Origin: Symsagittifera roscoffensis
Taxonomy: Eukaryota; Xenacoelomorpha; Acoela; Convolutidae
Direction: 5' to 3'
Length of the DNA: 64,000 nucleotides
Assembly (NCBI RefSeq): GCF_963678635.1
Contig: NC_087063.1
Location: 2,516,073-2,580,072, forward strand
Both the position numbers and the translations under genes were made by a program. The stretch's first letter is position 1, and each line of letters opens with the position of its first letter. Positions 1 to 10,360 of the stretch are shown here, in pieces. The notes under the pieces were generated by a model. It was not told the DNA's origin and ran no database searches. It saw only the letters and a program-made list of their open reading frames with translations.

Positions 1-278
1 GCATCGTGTAAAATAGCAAGCATTCGTAAAATTTTTGAATCATTTAAATATTTATCCAAAGAAGAATTGTCTATACCGATCAGACCCCCATAGGGTCTCA
101 ACTTGATAGCAACATCGTAATTTATATCATTAGTAGTTGAGAAGAAGAACAGTGAACATGCAGCTAAGAAATAATTTCGACGGTTGGTGTTTTCCGGATA
201 GGTTTTTTTCAAAGTAATAAAAGTTTCATGAATAATTTCCAAGTCTTTTGAAGTAACTCTACGTTTTTCCAATTTCAT
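1..278 (-). CDS. Partial ORF of unknown function, running off the left edge
   Basis: The frame is open from an ATG at 278-276 to the window edge (92 codons, no stop). The protein begins MKLEKRRVTSKDLEII and contains KLRPYGGLIGID near the broken end. It is basic at the N-terminus, then has an aromatic stretch (NYFLAACSLFFF) that could be a buried helix. I recognise no family. The ATG lies only about 20 bases from the plus-strand exon that starts at 299, so the two are divergent and nearly touching. One of them may belong to a mobile element inserted in the other's intron. Reality as a gene is moderately supported by length without stops in AT-rich DNA. Confidence 0.45.
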   Translation of the reverse strand, partial: MKLEKRRVTSKDLEIIHETFITLKKTYPENTNRRNYFLAACSLFFFSTTNDINYDVAIKLRPYGGLIGIDNSSLDKYLNDSKILRMLAILHD

Positions 279-298
279 TTTTTAAATTTTTTTTCCAG

Positions 299-762
299 CA
301 GTTCTCCGACCTGCTGAATTTCAAGCCAGTGGAAATGAAAGTAACCTTCTAGATACCACTTACTCACTCCTATTTCTAACTAATGATTTCAACCTATTTT
401 CATGTGTTTAGATGGATATTCCCCTTGGTGGTCTCCACGAGTCACCCATTGATTTGCCTTATGTGGGACCTGGAACTCACGAAGGCAAAAATATCTTTGG
501 TGTGACCGTAGAGTTTACCCCGGCCACCACTGCAGCGAATTTTAAGCTGCATTACATTGAGGTTGCATTTGAGAAAAAGGAGGGCATATTTGAATATGTG
601 TGTGTTGATGTGAGGAGCATGGAAAATTTCTGGCTGTGCGAGTCTCTGGGTGCGGGATTCGAGAGTACTGAGTGGCGCTTCAAATTTCAAATGGAGCGTC
701 TAGTCAGTATTCTTCATGTCCCTTGGTCGGATCCCGAAGACGACATGCGGATGTGGCCGTAA
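299..762 (+). CDS. Two-exon 3' part of an unrecognised gene
   Basis: I read two exons, 299-340 and 412-762. The first follows a pyrimidine-rich acceptor ending CCAG at 295-298. It gives QFSDLLNFKPVEMK and ends at a GTAACC donor (341). The 71-bp intron holds a branch-like CTAAC and ends GTGTTTAG. The second exon joins in frame (phase 0) and gives MDIPLGGLHESPIDLPYVGP through to a TAA at 760-762. The C-terminal exon has mixed strands rich in acidic and aromatic residues (WLCESLGAGFESTEWRF), which suggests a small beta-rich domain. I cannot name it. The true 5' exons lie left of the window. Alternatively the ATG at 412 could start a stand-alone ORF of 116 aa. Confidence 0.45.
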
Positions 763-1013
763 ACCCTTCCTCTACTCTCCTATCCGTACTCCTGTCAACA
801 TTCCGTTTTTATTTTATTTTTTTCTTATTTTTTATATGTTACTTTATCTATTATTTATCAAGTCCTCTTTACCTTCTTACTCTCTTATTATTTGTCACGT
901 CCTTCCTCCTTCTCAAGCAGGTCAGTTTTTTAATGGGGTCTCAAACTTATTTAGTTGAACAGTTGGAAAGTTTGGAAGGGATTAAATTTAACCACCGCGC
1001 GAAAATAAATACC
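763..1013. other. Non-coding, T-rich stretch
   Basis: This is a pyrimidine-rich tract (TTTTATTTTTTTCTTATTTTT and similar) downstream of the exon ending at 762. ORFs here are translations of the T-rich tract in other frames. No feature is supported. Confidence 0.5.
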
Positions 1014-1196
1014 AAAGTATTTTGTCTGTCCGGTGTCCTAAGAGAGGGGTCTTTTTATTTCGGGCAGAGTACTTTGGGGTCTTTAAAAAAGATGGGTCCT
1101 TTTGGACCCTACTTTTGGTAGGACCCCAAAAACCCCTACCGTCAAAAAGACAACCCCCCCCCCCCCTAAGGACACACGGCGGATTACAATACTACT
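1014..1196. mobile_element. Short MITE sharing termini with the giant palindrome element
   Basis: The right end (1183-1195, ATTACAATACTAC preceded by GGACACACGG) matches the right terminus of the giant foldback element at 40201-40217 (GGGACACGGTACAATACTAC). The left end (1015-1045) is the diverged inverted counterpart, AGTATT then CCGGTGTCCTAAGAG. Between them are nested GGTCC/GGACC palindromes (GGGTCCTTTTGGACCC at 1094-1109) and a C-run of about 13 (1154-1166). No coding capacity and no clear target duplication are seen. I infer a non-autonomous relative of the 22680-40217 element. Confidence 0.5.
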
Positions 1197-2054
1197 GTCG
1201 TAGTTTTCATGTATGAAACTTTTATGACAAGGATTTCTAGCTCCAAACTGAAAACTAGTTTTTGGTGACCAAAGTGTTCTCAATTCTCAATTGAGGAAAA
1301 AGCGCTTTTGACTAACATTAAAAAGTCTTTGGTAATCGTGTCTCTATGAAAAAATCGTGTCATCTAATTTCATGTATTGGAAATTGTATGATAAAATTTT
1401 TTCAAAAAACCAAAAATCTATTTTTTTTCTTCGTCAGACTGTTTTAATTGGTTCAAATAGCCACAGCAGTTTGTACAAATTTTTCTCAAATCAGTTTCTG
1501 AAATCATAATAATAATTTATGACTAACATATTTTTCATTTGAGGTAAAGAATTGTATGATAAGCATTTTTGGGTTATGGAGGTCAATTTGGGTGAATACT
1601 AAACGCGACAAGTTGTTGAAACCGTTTTCGTCGTCGCCTCTATAATTGATCGTTATGAAAGGACGAGGTAACGAAACAAAAAAAAAAAACTGTGCCGAGC
1701 ACGCTTTTTTAATTGTTTGTTCGGTTATGGATTCACCCTGATAATTTGTTGTTAATTTAAATGCAGAACTATATCAACAGGACTCAATGTTAAAACTAAT
1801 AAAAACTGCAATTATCACAAACAAAATAAAAAAAACCGTTGCACTCATCGTTATCTCGGCCGTTTCTCGTGTAATTATTCTGCTATAGGCGATTGGGTTC
1901 TAATCAATTCAAGTTCAAACTTTGCAGGTCAAAAAATTAGCCTACCCCATTGTGTCGCGTTTTTATCGAAACCATCCAGAGAAAGAAGCCATGTATACCC
2001 TGGTAAATTGTTGTGGTGTCTTCACGAAATGAAGTCTTTAAGACTCAGCAGAAT
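1197..2054. other. Non-coding AT-rich stretch
   Basis: There are only short stop-rich frames and A/T homopolymers. No gene, RNA or clear repeat is seen. Confidence 0.5.
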
Positions 2055-2845
2055 TGGCTCTTTTCCAGTCCCGCCTTTCAATTCAAGTTTTTCAACGTTG
2101 TCATGAGGCAATGAAATTTAGTGCGGTGAAAAAATCGACAACTGTGAACAGATTTGTTCTTCATACTTTACAGCGTAACATCACGCATTTAGCCGTGATA
2201 ACACGTAAATCAAACATAAAACTCGGTATTTTGAAAAAAGGGAAAATGGAAAAGAGCCGCAAAGTTGCAGGACAAACAACATACGATTCGGTATCTTTGC
2301 AGGGACGAATTCTGATCGCTTAAGAAATGCTGTACAATGAATCTAAGGAAGGGTTTGAAATGTAGGGACAACAGCACAGAGTACCGCGAACTAGATAATC
2401 CCGCAAACTAGCCTTTTCTGTTTCTACTTACATACAACACGCACGATAGAGGCTGCTGAATGTCAGCAAGTAAAACAAGGATAGCCGGTTACTGTGCAAG
2501 TAGCACAGAATTTTCCGATCACAGCCTTAGAAAAACGCAATTTTTTTTTCAAATAAATCGTTTTTTTTTTCACATGGTGTGATAAAAAGCTCTACACAAA
2601 AAAAATGAACTTAGGCATACTTGAGGCTGTTTTCCGGTTCCCCCCTTTGAGTTTTCTGAAATTTAAAATGTGAAAGTCTAGTTAAAATCATTTTTTTTTC
2701 ATGCTATAAACAGCATCAAAATGTGTCGACGGGAACAGGTGAGCAGCATGACAACATTTTTTACCTACGAAATGCCATGTGAACAGTTTTTGAGCAGCCT
2801 AGTTTTGTAATTTTACCAGAGGAGTGGGAGACTGGAAAAGAGCCA
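2055..2845. mobile_element. ~790-bp element with 16-bp perfect TIRs
   Basis: TGGCTCTTTTCCAGTC at 2055-2070 is the exact reverse complement of GACTGGAAAAGAGCCA at 2830-2845, and similarity continues a few bases inward. The interior holds an 89-codon frame (2054-2323) that I do not recognise and otherwise only AT-rich sequence. It is probably a non-autonomous DNA transposon. The GGCTCTTTT start resembles the termini of the 198-bp MITE at 18892. No convincing target duplication flanks it. Confidence 0.5.
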
Positions 2846-3517
2846 TATTTGTCAGTCATAATAAAAAAAACCATTCGGAAAACGATAAAAAGTGAAAAAA
2901 AATTGCAGAATTTTTAGGAAGTTTTAACCTTTGTTTTAACCTTTGTTTACGAGCTAAAAAACTCCAAAAACTATTTATATTTGAAAAAAATTAATGCCGC
3001 TAAAAATCCGAAAATTAATTGTATTTGAGTATAAAATATTTTTCGCGGCTTAAAGTAAGCTTAAATAAGCTATTATAAGCCTACACGCTCACACCATATT
3101 AGTCAAAATTGGACCAAAAACCAAAAAGCTTCAAAACGGTTATTCTCGACACTGTGAACTAGATTTTACATTGTTAAAAGTCGTTCGAATCACAATTGAA
3201 AGGTCTTTATTATGAGATATCACTAGATCATTCCGATAAGTATTTGGGGTACCTAAATTTGCGTGGAAAACAAAAAAAACTAAAACACACCAGAATACAA
3301 AGTTCCTCCCCATCTTTCAAATGGTCGGAACTAACAAAATTGCTCCCCAATTTTCGAATGGTCGGAACTAAAAAGTCGTACAATCGAGTGGCGCCGAGAT
3401 TGGCTAATGAAAATGAAAATGCTAAACTACAGAAGCAGTTAAGAGACAAGGTCTCAATAACAAAGTAGGTCCTCCACCAAAATAAACCAGTATGGTCAAC
3501 AATGTCCAGTGAGTTGC
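2846..3517. other. Non-coding stretch with small local duplications
   Basis: It contains a short tandem duplication of TTTTAACCTTTG (about 2924-2946). A 36-bp near-repeat ends in ATGGTCGGAACTAA (near 3321 and 3359). The frame at 3196-3468 is uninterrupted for 90 codons but basic and low in complexity. I do not call it a gene. Confidence 0.4.
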
Positions 3518-3720
3518 AGGTCCGGGTCCCCCCTCACCTCACACGAGCACCAAATTTATTATCTAACGAGTAATTTTACAAGATGATTCAGAAGACCAAA
3601 TATGTTTGTCATGGATTAATTAGTCTGCACTTCAATTTTCATGACAATCGGACTTTATGAACAATCATTTTAGTTATTAAATTTGTAGGTAGGGGGAGGA
3701 AAAAAACAGGTCGATACATG
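3518..3720 (+). repeat. Dispersed ~200-bp repeat, copy 1
   Basis: The segment containing GAAGACCAAATATGTTTGTC (3591-3610) and ending in a G-rich AGGGGGAGGAAAAA tail is found again in inverted orientation at 18892-19089 and in direct orientation at 62555-62763. The three copies share the central block, the CACACGAG-like left part and the purine-rich right end. This is a MITE family. This copy is the most degraded at its ends. Confidence 0.65.
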
Positions 3721-3984
3721 GGTCGTGACACCAGAATTGCTAAACGAAACTCAGATTTTGGTGACAGTGCTCCGCTTCAGCTTCGTCAACTGCCTACTAA
3801 AGCCTCAGGTTTTCGTTAATCCCAAGAAACCCGAATTGTTGCGACAGGCTTACAATGAAGCGCCAGGCAGCAGAATATCATGTTCTGTGAAAAAAATTTT
3901 AACTGTTGTATTTAAAAAAAAAACAGCAGAAGCGAAATAAGGTTTCCCAATAAGCGGATTTTATCTATATGTTTACAAAAGACA

Positions 3985-3990
3985 GACGGA
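3985..3990. repeat. Left target-site duplication of the Polinton (GACGGA)
   Basis: GACGGA directly precedes the left TIR and is repeated exactly at 12403-12408 after the right TIR. A 6-bp duplication is the hallmark of Polinton/Maverick integration. Confidence 0.9.
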
Positions 3991-4199
3991 AGTAGTATAT
4001 GTTGGGGCAGTTCAGCCGGGGGGCCTGCTGACCCCCATGTATTAACATAGGCTATAGAGTATCCGGTCAGCAGGCTGTGTATTAAGATAGGCTATAGTTT
4101 TTCCAATGTATTAGGATAGGGAATAGGTTTCCCAATGTATTAAGATACGAGGTTTCAGATGGTAAGATGGTAAGTTTCAGAAAAATTTTCGGCGCCCGA
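3991..4199 (+). repeat. Polinton left terminal inverted repeat
   Basis: It is the reverse complement of 12196-12402 with scattered differences, ending inward at GGCGCCCGA. It contains internal short repeats of the type GTATTAAGATAGG and GGTTTCAGATGGTAAGATGG. The latter recurs just inside the TIR at about 4294-4322, so the subterminal region is partly duplicated on the left side only. Confidence 0.92.
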
Positions 4200-4539
4200 A
4201 TTTCCCATGTATAGATTTCCGTATGTATAAGAAACTCATTGTAGGTAATTGAGAACTCATTAGGGAATAGGATTTCTAATGTATTACGATGTTAGGTTTC
4301 AGATGGTAAGATGGTAAAGTTTCAGATGGTAAGTTTCAAAAAAACGTTTGCACCCGAGTTTTTTGGAGCTCGATTTAGCCAATTTTCCAGATTGTAAATG
4401 TTTTTCTAATCAAAAAACAACATACTGTTAACCCAAACGTAGCGTTTAAAAAGAGTTTTTTTCAAAAGAAAAAAAAAGATTAATTACAGAGAAAATGTAT
4501 TAATTCACAGCATCGTATACAATTTTACAACAAAATCTC
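4200..4539. other. Polinton left subterminal non-coding region
   Basis: It holds a second, diverged copy of the TIR-internal motif (GGTTTCAGATGGTAAGATGG and following, about 4294-4350) and AT-rich sequence before the polymerase 3' end. No ORF is supported. Confidence 0.6.
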
Positions 4540-7500
4540 TTACAAGTTTAGAGGTTTAGTATGTATACCATCACATTCAACTTCCCGTTTAGGGTAAAAA
4601 TAGCTCAGTCCTTTTTTAGTTTGTTCATAAGTTGCGACTGCATGGTTAATCGTTTTAAATCCTCTATTCGTTGACTTCAAATTCACTGCCTCATCCAGTA
4701 CTTGTCGATACTTTGCCATTGGTCCATCTCCAGAGTCTTCTAATGCACGTTTGTTCAGACCTTTACTGCTAAACTTATACTTTTGACTTTTACTATCGTA
4801 ACAGCAATAGGTTTTACTACACAGGAAAAACATTTCGGTGCATCTGAACTCCTCCTAGAACAATCCTGGTTCTCTCTTGTCATGTTTCTAATGTTTAGAA
4901 CAGCAAATACGGGGAAAAAAGTTGTTTTTTGCATCTGCTCTGAAATCGTCTCGACAGTCCTTGCTTCGCCTTTCAGTCCATTCTGCTCGCTTGCTGGGAA
5001 GGATACAATCATCTAAATCTTCTTCTGCCAAAGCCAAATAGAGGGAATCTGTATCCATTTCGAGTTCTTCGAATTTGTTGACATCGCAAAATTCATCGAA
5101 AAAGTTATAATACAACTCCAACATTCTCAACTTGGCATACTGTAGTATAAAAAATCCTACTATAATTGGCTCACGATGCTCTATAGTAGATTTAACAAGT
5201 TCCACTTCATACAAATCTTTAGCTACGATATTAAGTCTCTTGAAGAATTGGTTATTGATAGCTTTGTGGATTTTTTCGTCTCCAAGATATTTTGTCATTG
5301 TATGTTTTGATCTGTCCATTATTTGATAGCCGTAGGAACTGTTTCCTAGAAGTTTCATTGTTTCGGCCACTACGCCAGATAATGGATTTTTATCGCCGGC
5401 TCGCCTAGCATCAACGACAGACTGAACAAAACTGTTGAATACTTTATGCGGTGTGTATTGTACAAAACGATGAATTTTTGTACACTGTAGTCCTAGATCC
5501 AAGTAAAAATTGAAAAGTGGTGTGATCAGTGTTCCGTTGGTCAATTTGAAGCTCGATATCAACATTCTTTGCGATTGTTTTAACAAATCGTTTTCTTCCG
5601 CATATGTCTTCATATATTCACCAATATCGTTTCTGGAAACATCAATATTTTTGAAAATAGGTGGGAAATTGGAAAATTTTGCTTTAAGCTCATCTGGAAC
5701 ACTCAGATCGCATTACACATAGCCAAACATTTTTTCATTTCTAATGTTTTGCACTAGTGAATTGGCAGAAATAGGTCTTTTGAAGGGAAAGTGAGTTCTA
5801 ACGTGATTTTTCACGTCTACATTGTTTTTAAAATGAACCCACCAGCTACACTCCCACATTTCTTCTATAGAGTATCCTTTTTCTCGAATGTAGTTTTTTC
5901 GAAGATCATCCATTTCTCTTTTCTTAGTTCCTCGTTTGATATCATCATCAGTTAGGCTCGGTCTAGCTTCTTGACAAGGACAAAAATGGAAATAACAACC
6001 CATTGCTTCTAAGACAGTCTTACAATGGTTGCAATAACCATCAACACTAAAGCAATCAATTTTTTTCTGTTTTCCTGTAGTGTAGTAACTATCAATTTTA
6101 CATTCAGTTCTGGTTGCTTGAAAGTATGACATGACCATATTTTCATATGTTCGAACTCGATTTTGCCTTGCCTTGAATTTTTGTGTTTCTTCATCGTAGT
6201 CCCATCTCGTATACAAACCTGTGGGCATATCCTGACACATAGAATAAAGATAGAGTTGACTAGCATCAATCCCAACGATTGATTTACACAAATTTTTTGA
6301 TTTCGAATAAAGGTTTCATTTGCCACTGCTTTCCTTGTGAAAACAATTGAGGGACCACCGGTCATATCTTCCCGTATTTTTTCAAGCAAGTCACTATCAC
6401 TCGAAAAGAATGGGTAAAACTTATAGTCGGTTGATTTGTGTAGACAGATGTTGGCTAGATTCGGTAGTGTGCAGCCGAGCTTTAACATATCTATCCCTTT
6501 GTCATAATAAAATTCAATCATTTTCTGCATAGCATCAAGGGTAGGAACAACATCTTTGTTGTTATACCACCGTAGAAAGTCGCGAAATGTTGTCTTCTTT
6601 TCCTGTTCGCAGATAGATTTAAGGTAGCTGTAGTTTTCCAATCCCGTAGCTGGTTTGGCTTTGAGACCGAGTTTTTTCAAGGCTTGCTCTTCAGCTATCC
6701 CAGTGTTAAGAAGTTTTTGATAATCATCAAACTCTTTATCGAGAGGGTTACTATTCTTCAGTTTGCTGTAGAAGTCATCATACGAGGGTAGTTGTTGTTC
6801 ATCAAGCTTGTTCGGATTATCAAACCACTCGTATGGAAAGTATCCTTTCAGCTCACTGGCTTTGTAAGCTTTTAGAAAAGAGTCTAAGGTAGTAGCTCCA
6901 CCCAAAAACTTCATAATGTTCAGAAGCTGTACATCTCCAAATTTGAAGGAAACAAAGTCGTTTGCTTTCTTGATAACTCAAGGTCAATTTCTTTTTCGTT
7001 GATAAGGTAGGGAATGAGGTATGATTTAATGAGGTTTATATCATACCGACCACTGTTGAATCCAAATACTGGTAGAGCATTGGTGTATCTCTCTAGATAT
7101 TGCATCAAATCAGTCAATTGATTTTTTTGAATCCTGAGAAAGTGAGTGGATGCGTCTGTTTCTTCCTCATTCTCGATACATTCATCTTCGTACTCTCTTG
7201 CTTCAATCTTGTTGAAACTAACACGTTCTTTAAGTATGCTGAAAATTGTGTGTAATCGCTTTTTGATGTTTTTTTCAATTTCCAGAAACTTTGATCGCAT
7301 TTCGGTTTTATTTTTTTTCGGCTAACAACTCCAAGTTTGCCTAAAAGTCAATAATGAGGGATTTTGGATCTTTGTCACACAAAAAAACTGGTTCGTCAAG
7401 CAAATTGGATGGAATTGACACTGAAATGGGTTCATGCTTCCCGATCCAAGGTATTGTTTCGGTTGGTTTAAGTTCTTCGGATGGCAGGCAAATTGATTCA

Positions 7501-8888
7501 AAGTCAAAAATAGCGACATTTTTGAATAAGGTTTGTTCTATTGTGTACTCAATATTGAACCCATCCAGTTTTTCAAATAACGTCTCTCGTAGAGTATAAA
7601 CATTTTTGGGGTAAATGTTTTCGATTCGATCTTTGCATCGTAGGAGGTGCTTGTTGAAGTGGTCTGCTTTGTGGAAAAATATATCGCAAGTTGGGCATCG
7701 GAAGCATTTGAAGAAATTGTCGATATTATTGACGTAAATAATGTGGTTGTTGTATGGTAGAAGTTTCACTGTGTTCTCATATTTACCGATACTTCTCCGA
7801 GCTAATTATCCCACGAAGTCTACATCTTCAATGTTGATATTGTAGATAAAGATGTTTTTCTCTACTACATGTTCAACTAATGGTAGATTATCCATCGAAA
7901 CTCCACGAAACTGTTTCGGATCACAACCCGATTTCTCCAGAAAATCGTTAAAGATCTTGGAAGTGGATGTTTCAAGACCAGTTGTTCCATGTAAATGAAC
8001 TGCAAGCGCTCGAAACAAACACAAATTGTCATTGTATGGTTGTTTTGTGTCTTGATTCGAAATCAAACAATTAACATGGTTATTCCTCAGAAGTGGTTCG
8101 GGAATCACAGAATCTGGACATCCCATTGGTACGTTTTTCAGTAAGGCTGCAAAAATGGTCACATTGGTGATCAGCTTGAATCGCCATTTCGTATTTTGTC
8201 TCTCTTGTGTACAAATTTCAATGATATCTTGCTTATTGACCTTGTTCTGTATAGTTGTCAAGTCTGCTTTAGTACAAAGTAGTATAGATTTATCAAAGAG
8301 TGTGTTATTTTCATGAGCGTAGAAATAACGATATTCGCTTGTTTCTATATTACGTAACACAAATCCCAAGGCAATGTTGATTTTTGCTGCACAATCAAGT
8401 TTTTCAAAGACTTGATCCAGTTTTTCATTAACTAGATTAGGATCTAGTTTTGAAAGTTGAAAATTGAATACTTTGTGGCGTCCATTTTCCATCTCAGTGT
8501 CAACCAGGAAGTATTGACAAGCACTCAACTCCTCTTTGAGTTTGTCTCCATCATCCCCTTCCTCTTCCACTATCTTGTTCAAGTCTGCCACCGTATCACT
8601 TGGTTTCCGCTGTTTCACTCCATGTTCTTTTCTCCGGTGTTGTTGGAGCGAGTATTAACTCGGAAACTCCTGCTCGCAAGACGAGCAAACCGTTGATTGC
8701 TTGGAAGTTGATGGAGCATGTTTTTTGGCCACGTGATAATTCATTTCTTGTTTATTGTAAGTGAAATACTTACAATCAGGACAAGAAATAATCCCTGTTT
8801 GACAGTTTTTGCGATGTAGAGCCGCATCGGACCTCCTGTACTCTTTACCACAATCCTGAAAAAAAGTTGGACATTTAGTGTGTATCAA
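4540..8888 (-). pseudogene. pPolB: Protein-primed DNA polymerase B of the Polinton, broken
   Basis: This would replicate the element by protein-primed synthesis. Read 5' to 3' on the minus strand, an N-terminal zinc-finger segment (8655-8888, CxxC and HxxxxH patterns) is followed by a long N-terminal region and a second CPTC...HLLRC finger (7690-7650). Exo I is FDFESIC (~7510), Exo II is GFNSGRYDINL (~7065) and Exo III is YNNKDVVPTL (~6565). Motif A is GIDASQLYLYSM (~6260), motif B is KLLGNSSYGYQI (~5350), motif C is MDTDSLYLAL (~5050), and a C-terminal cysteine-rich part ends at 4540. In-frame stops are at 8655, 7806, 7341, 5713, 4888 and ~4855. Frameshifts lie near 7310 (A-run), 6980 and 6295 (A-run). 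Catalytic motifs are otherwise conserved, so inactivation is fairly recent. Indels in homopolymers could be assembly errors; the stops less likely. Confidence 0.92.
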
Positions 8889-9046
8889 ATTTAATTAAAA
8901 ATACGTGGTACGTACAAAATTGGGAGATGTAAAATGTTCCAAAAAATTTAATAAAAATAATTTTTACTTATTTTGAATTGTTAGAAATATTTGAAATTTA
9001 TTTCAAGTAGTTATACAAAGTATAGAGCAGTTGCTTTTAACGTAAA

Positions 9047-9160
9047 AAAAAATCAGAATGAAATAAGTTTTTTTTGCTTTTTACTACAGAAAATCAACCA
9101 ATCAGAATTGAGTATTTTTTTAGTAACACTGTTTGTTGGAAATCAACCAATCAGAATTCA
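9047..9160. promoter_or_regulatory. Repeated CCAAT-type motifs between divergent Polinton genes
   Basis: AATCAACCAATCAGAATT occurs at 9092-9109 and again at 9141-9158, with a partial AATCAGAATGA at 9050-9060. The motifs contain CCAAT and lie in the intergenic region between the polymerase (minus) and the 163-aa ORF (plus). I infer promoter or replication elements. Similar motifs recur at 45680-46140. Confidence 0.45.
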
Positions 9161-9284
9161 GCATTTTCTAAAAGTGAACTGTTTATTTTCTTTAAGAAAA
9201 ATCTTAATCATTATTTGAAAAAGGTCTATCAAAAAACATTTGAGCTTTTTTGAGTAACTTTACAAGAAAAAGGAAAAAATTCCA

Positions 9285-9776
9285 ATGGATTTTCTTATTG
9301 ATGAAATTGATGTTGACTCTTACTTTTTTCATAATTTTTTGGACGTCTTTATTGTACAAAATAGAGTTATCCGACTAAGTAAAGGTCTCTTCAGAGAAAC
9401 TTACTCAATCAAAAAGTTTACTTTTGATTCACATATTGCGTATCAAAATTTCAAACTTACAGCTGAATTACACCTCACAAGGAAAGAAATTTTGTTTATT
9501 CTCGAGAATTTGAAATTGATCAAAAAGTCGTACGATAATATATCAAAAACTCTTTTTATCCCCTATCCAAAACCCAAAATTGTAAGAAAACCTCAGCAAA
9601 GTTCTTTTTTCCTTCATTTCTTTAAAGATTTTCAAAGTTCAAAATCCTGCTTGATTCGGTTTGGAATCAGATTTCCAGAAGTCTGCTTTGAAAAAAATGA
9701 AAAATTCGTCAACTTTGAGTTATCCTTCCAAATTTACCTAAAAATTAAAGAACTTGACTATCTGCTGAAAAATTAA
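9285..9776 (+). CDS. Polinton ORF of unknown function, 163 aa
   Basis: The ORF runs from an ATG (context TTCCAATGG) to TAA, MDFLIDEIDVDSYFF to KELDYLLKN. It is rich in Phe, Lys and Leu, with alternating hydrophobic stretches (FKLTAELHLTRKEILFIL; SCLIRFGIRFPEVCF; NFELSFQIYLKI) that suggest beta strands. There is no signal peptide. It sits first in the plus-strand gene group, followed 41 bp later by a 49-aa membrane protein and then the protease. Its position would suit a minor virion-like or accessory protein, but I recognise no family. That it is open while the polymerase is broken supports a genuine, perhaps recently active gene. Confidence 0.65.
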   Translation: MDFLIDEIDVDSYFFHNFLDVFIVQNRVIRLSKGLFRETYSIKKFTFDSHIAYQNFKLTAELHLTRKEILFILENLKLIKKSYDNISKTLFIPYPKPKIVRKPQQSSFFLHFFKDFQSSKSCLIRFGIRFPEVCFEKNEKFVNFELSFQIYLKIKELDYLLKN

Positions 9777-9817
9777 CAATTTCTCATTTATTACATACAA
9801 AAAATTCAATTAATTTG

Positions 9818-9967
9818 ATGAGAAGACTTGCAGAGATGCTACTTTTATTAATTTTCTTTCTTTTGTTACTTATATCAGCGATATTTCTTTTTTTTACCTC
9901 AAACAACTTTTGGTCATTTATTTTTGCGATTGCTTTTGTGTATATTTTACTTATTTGGAAGACTTAA
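9818..9967 (+). CDS. Small two-segment membrane protein of the Polinton, 49 aa
   Basis: ATG at 9818, stop TAA at 9965-9967. After a short basic start (MRRLAEM) comes a leucine/phenylalanine-rich hydrophobic segment of about 19 residues. A polar turn (TSNN) follows, then a second hydrophobic segment (SFIFAIAFVYILLIW), ending WKT. This is a clear helical hairpin membrane protein. It lies 41 bp after the 163-aa ORF on the same strand. Small membrane proteins are common in Polintons and related viruses. The specific role is unknown. Confidence 0.55.
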   Translation: MRRLAEMLLLLIFFLLLLISAIFLFFTSNNFWSFIFAIAFVYILLIWKT

Positions 9968-9983
9968 GTCCTTAAAAGGGTCT

Positions 9984-10169
9984 TCTGATTGGATACGACA
10001 ACTAGAACAAAAATGAACTTTTTTTGTGATTGGAAACGACAATACCCAAAATGGAGCTTTGTTTCCGATTGGACACGACTTTTATCCAAGAATCCCATAA
10101 AAGGAAGCTGAAGTCTGATTAGACACGACTACAATCCAAACAAGGAAAGTCAATTGTGATTGGTTAAAC
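9984..10169 (+). repeat. Five spaced copies of a GATTGGAYACGAC motif
   Basis: The motif lies at 9985 (CTGATTGGATACGAC), 10026 (GTGATTGGAAACGAC), 10065 (CCGATTGGACACGAC), 10115 (CTGATTAGACACGAC) and 10156 (GTGATTGGTTAAAC). Starts are spaced about 40-49 bp apart. ATTGG is an inverted CCAAT box. The array lies directly upstream of the protease gene and may be its promoter or an iteron-like binding region. Confidence 0.6.
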
Positions 10170-10252
10170 CCACACATTCGAGTTGAAGGTATCCCTAACT
10201 CCTATCTAAAAATCATTATCCAGAACTTAGTGGAGAAAGCTTGAGATTAGAA

Positions 10253-10360
10253 ATGTTTTTCCAATTTCCCTTGGAGCAAGTAACGGAAGTGATAGTCTTG
10301 GGAGAAAGACTATCAAATATTCAAATTGGCAAATTCGGAACAGTCGCTAAAAATGTTTAA
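10253..10360 (+). CDS. Possible 35-aa ORF overlapping the protease start
   Basis: It runs ATG 10253 to TAA 10358-10360, MFFQFPLEQVTEVIVL to GTVAKNV. Its end overlaps the protease ATG (10353-10355) in another frame. It looks like a truncated helical domain start. It could be a leader ORF, or the remnant of a gene whose remainder was deleted when this copy lost its middle genes. Support is weak because of its length. Confidence 0.3.
   Translation: MFFQFPLEQVTEVIVLGERLSNIQIGKFGTVAKNV

Noticed and set aside
4783-7599. Plus-strand ORFs inside the Polinton polymerase
   Set aside because: They are antisense shadows of the minus-strand polymerase reading frame.
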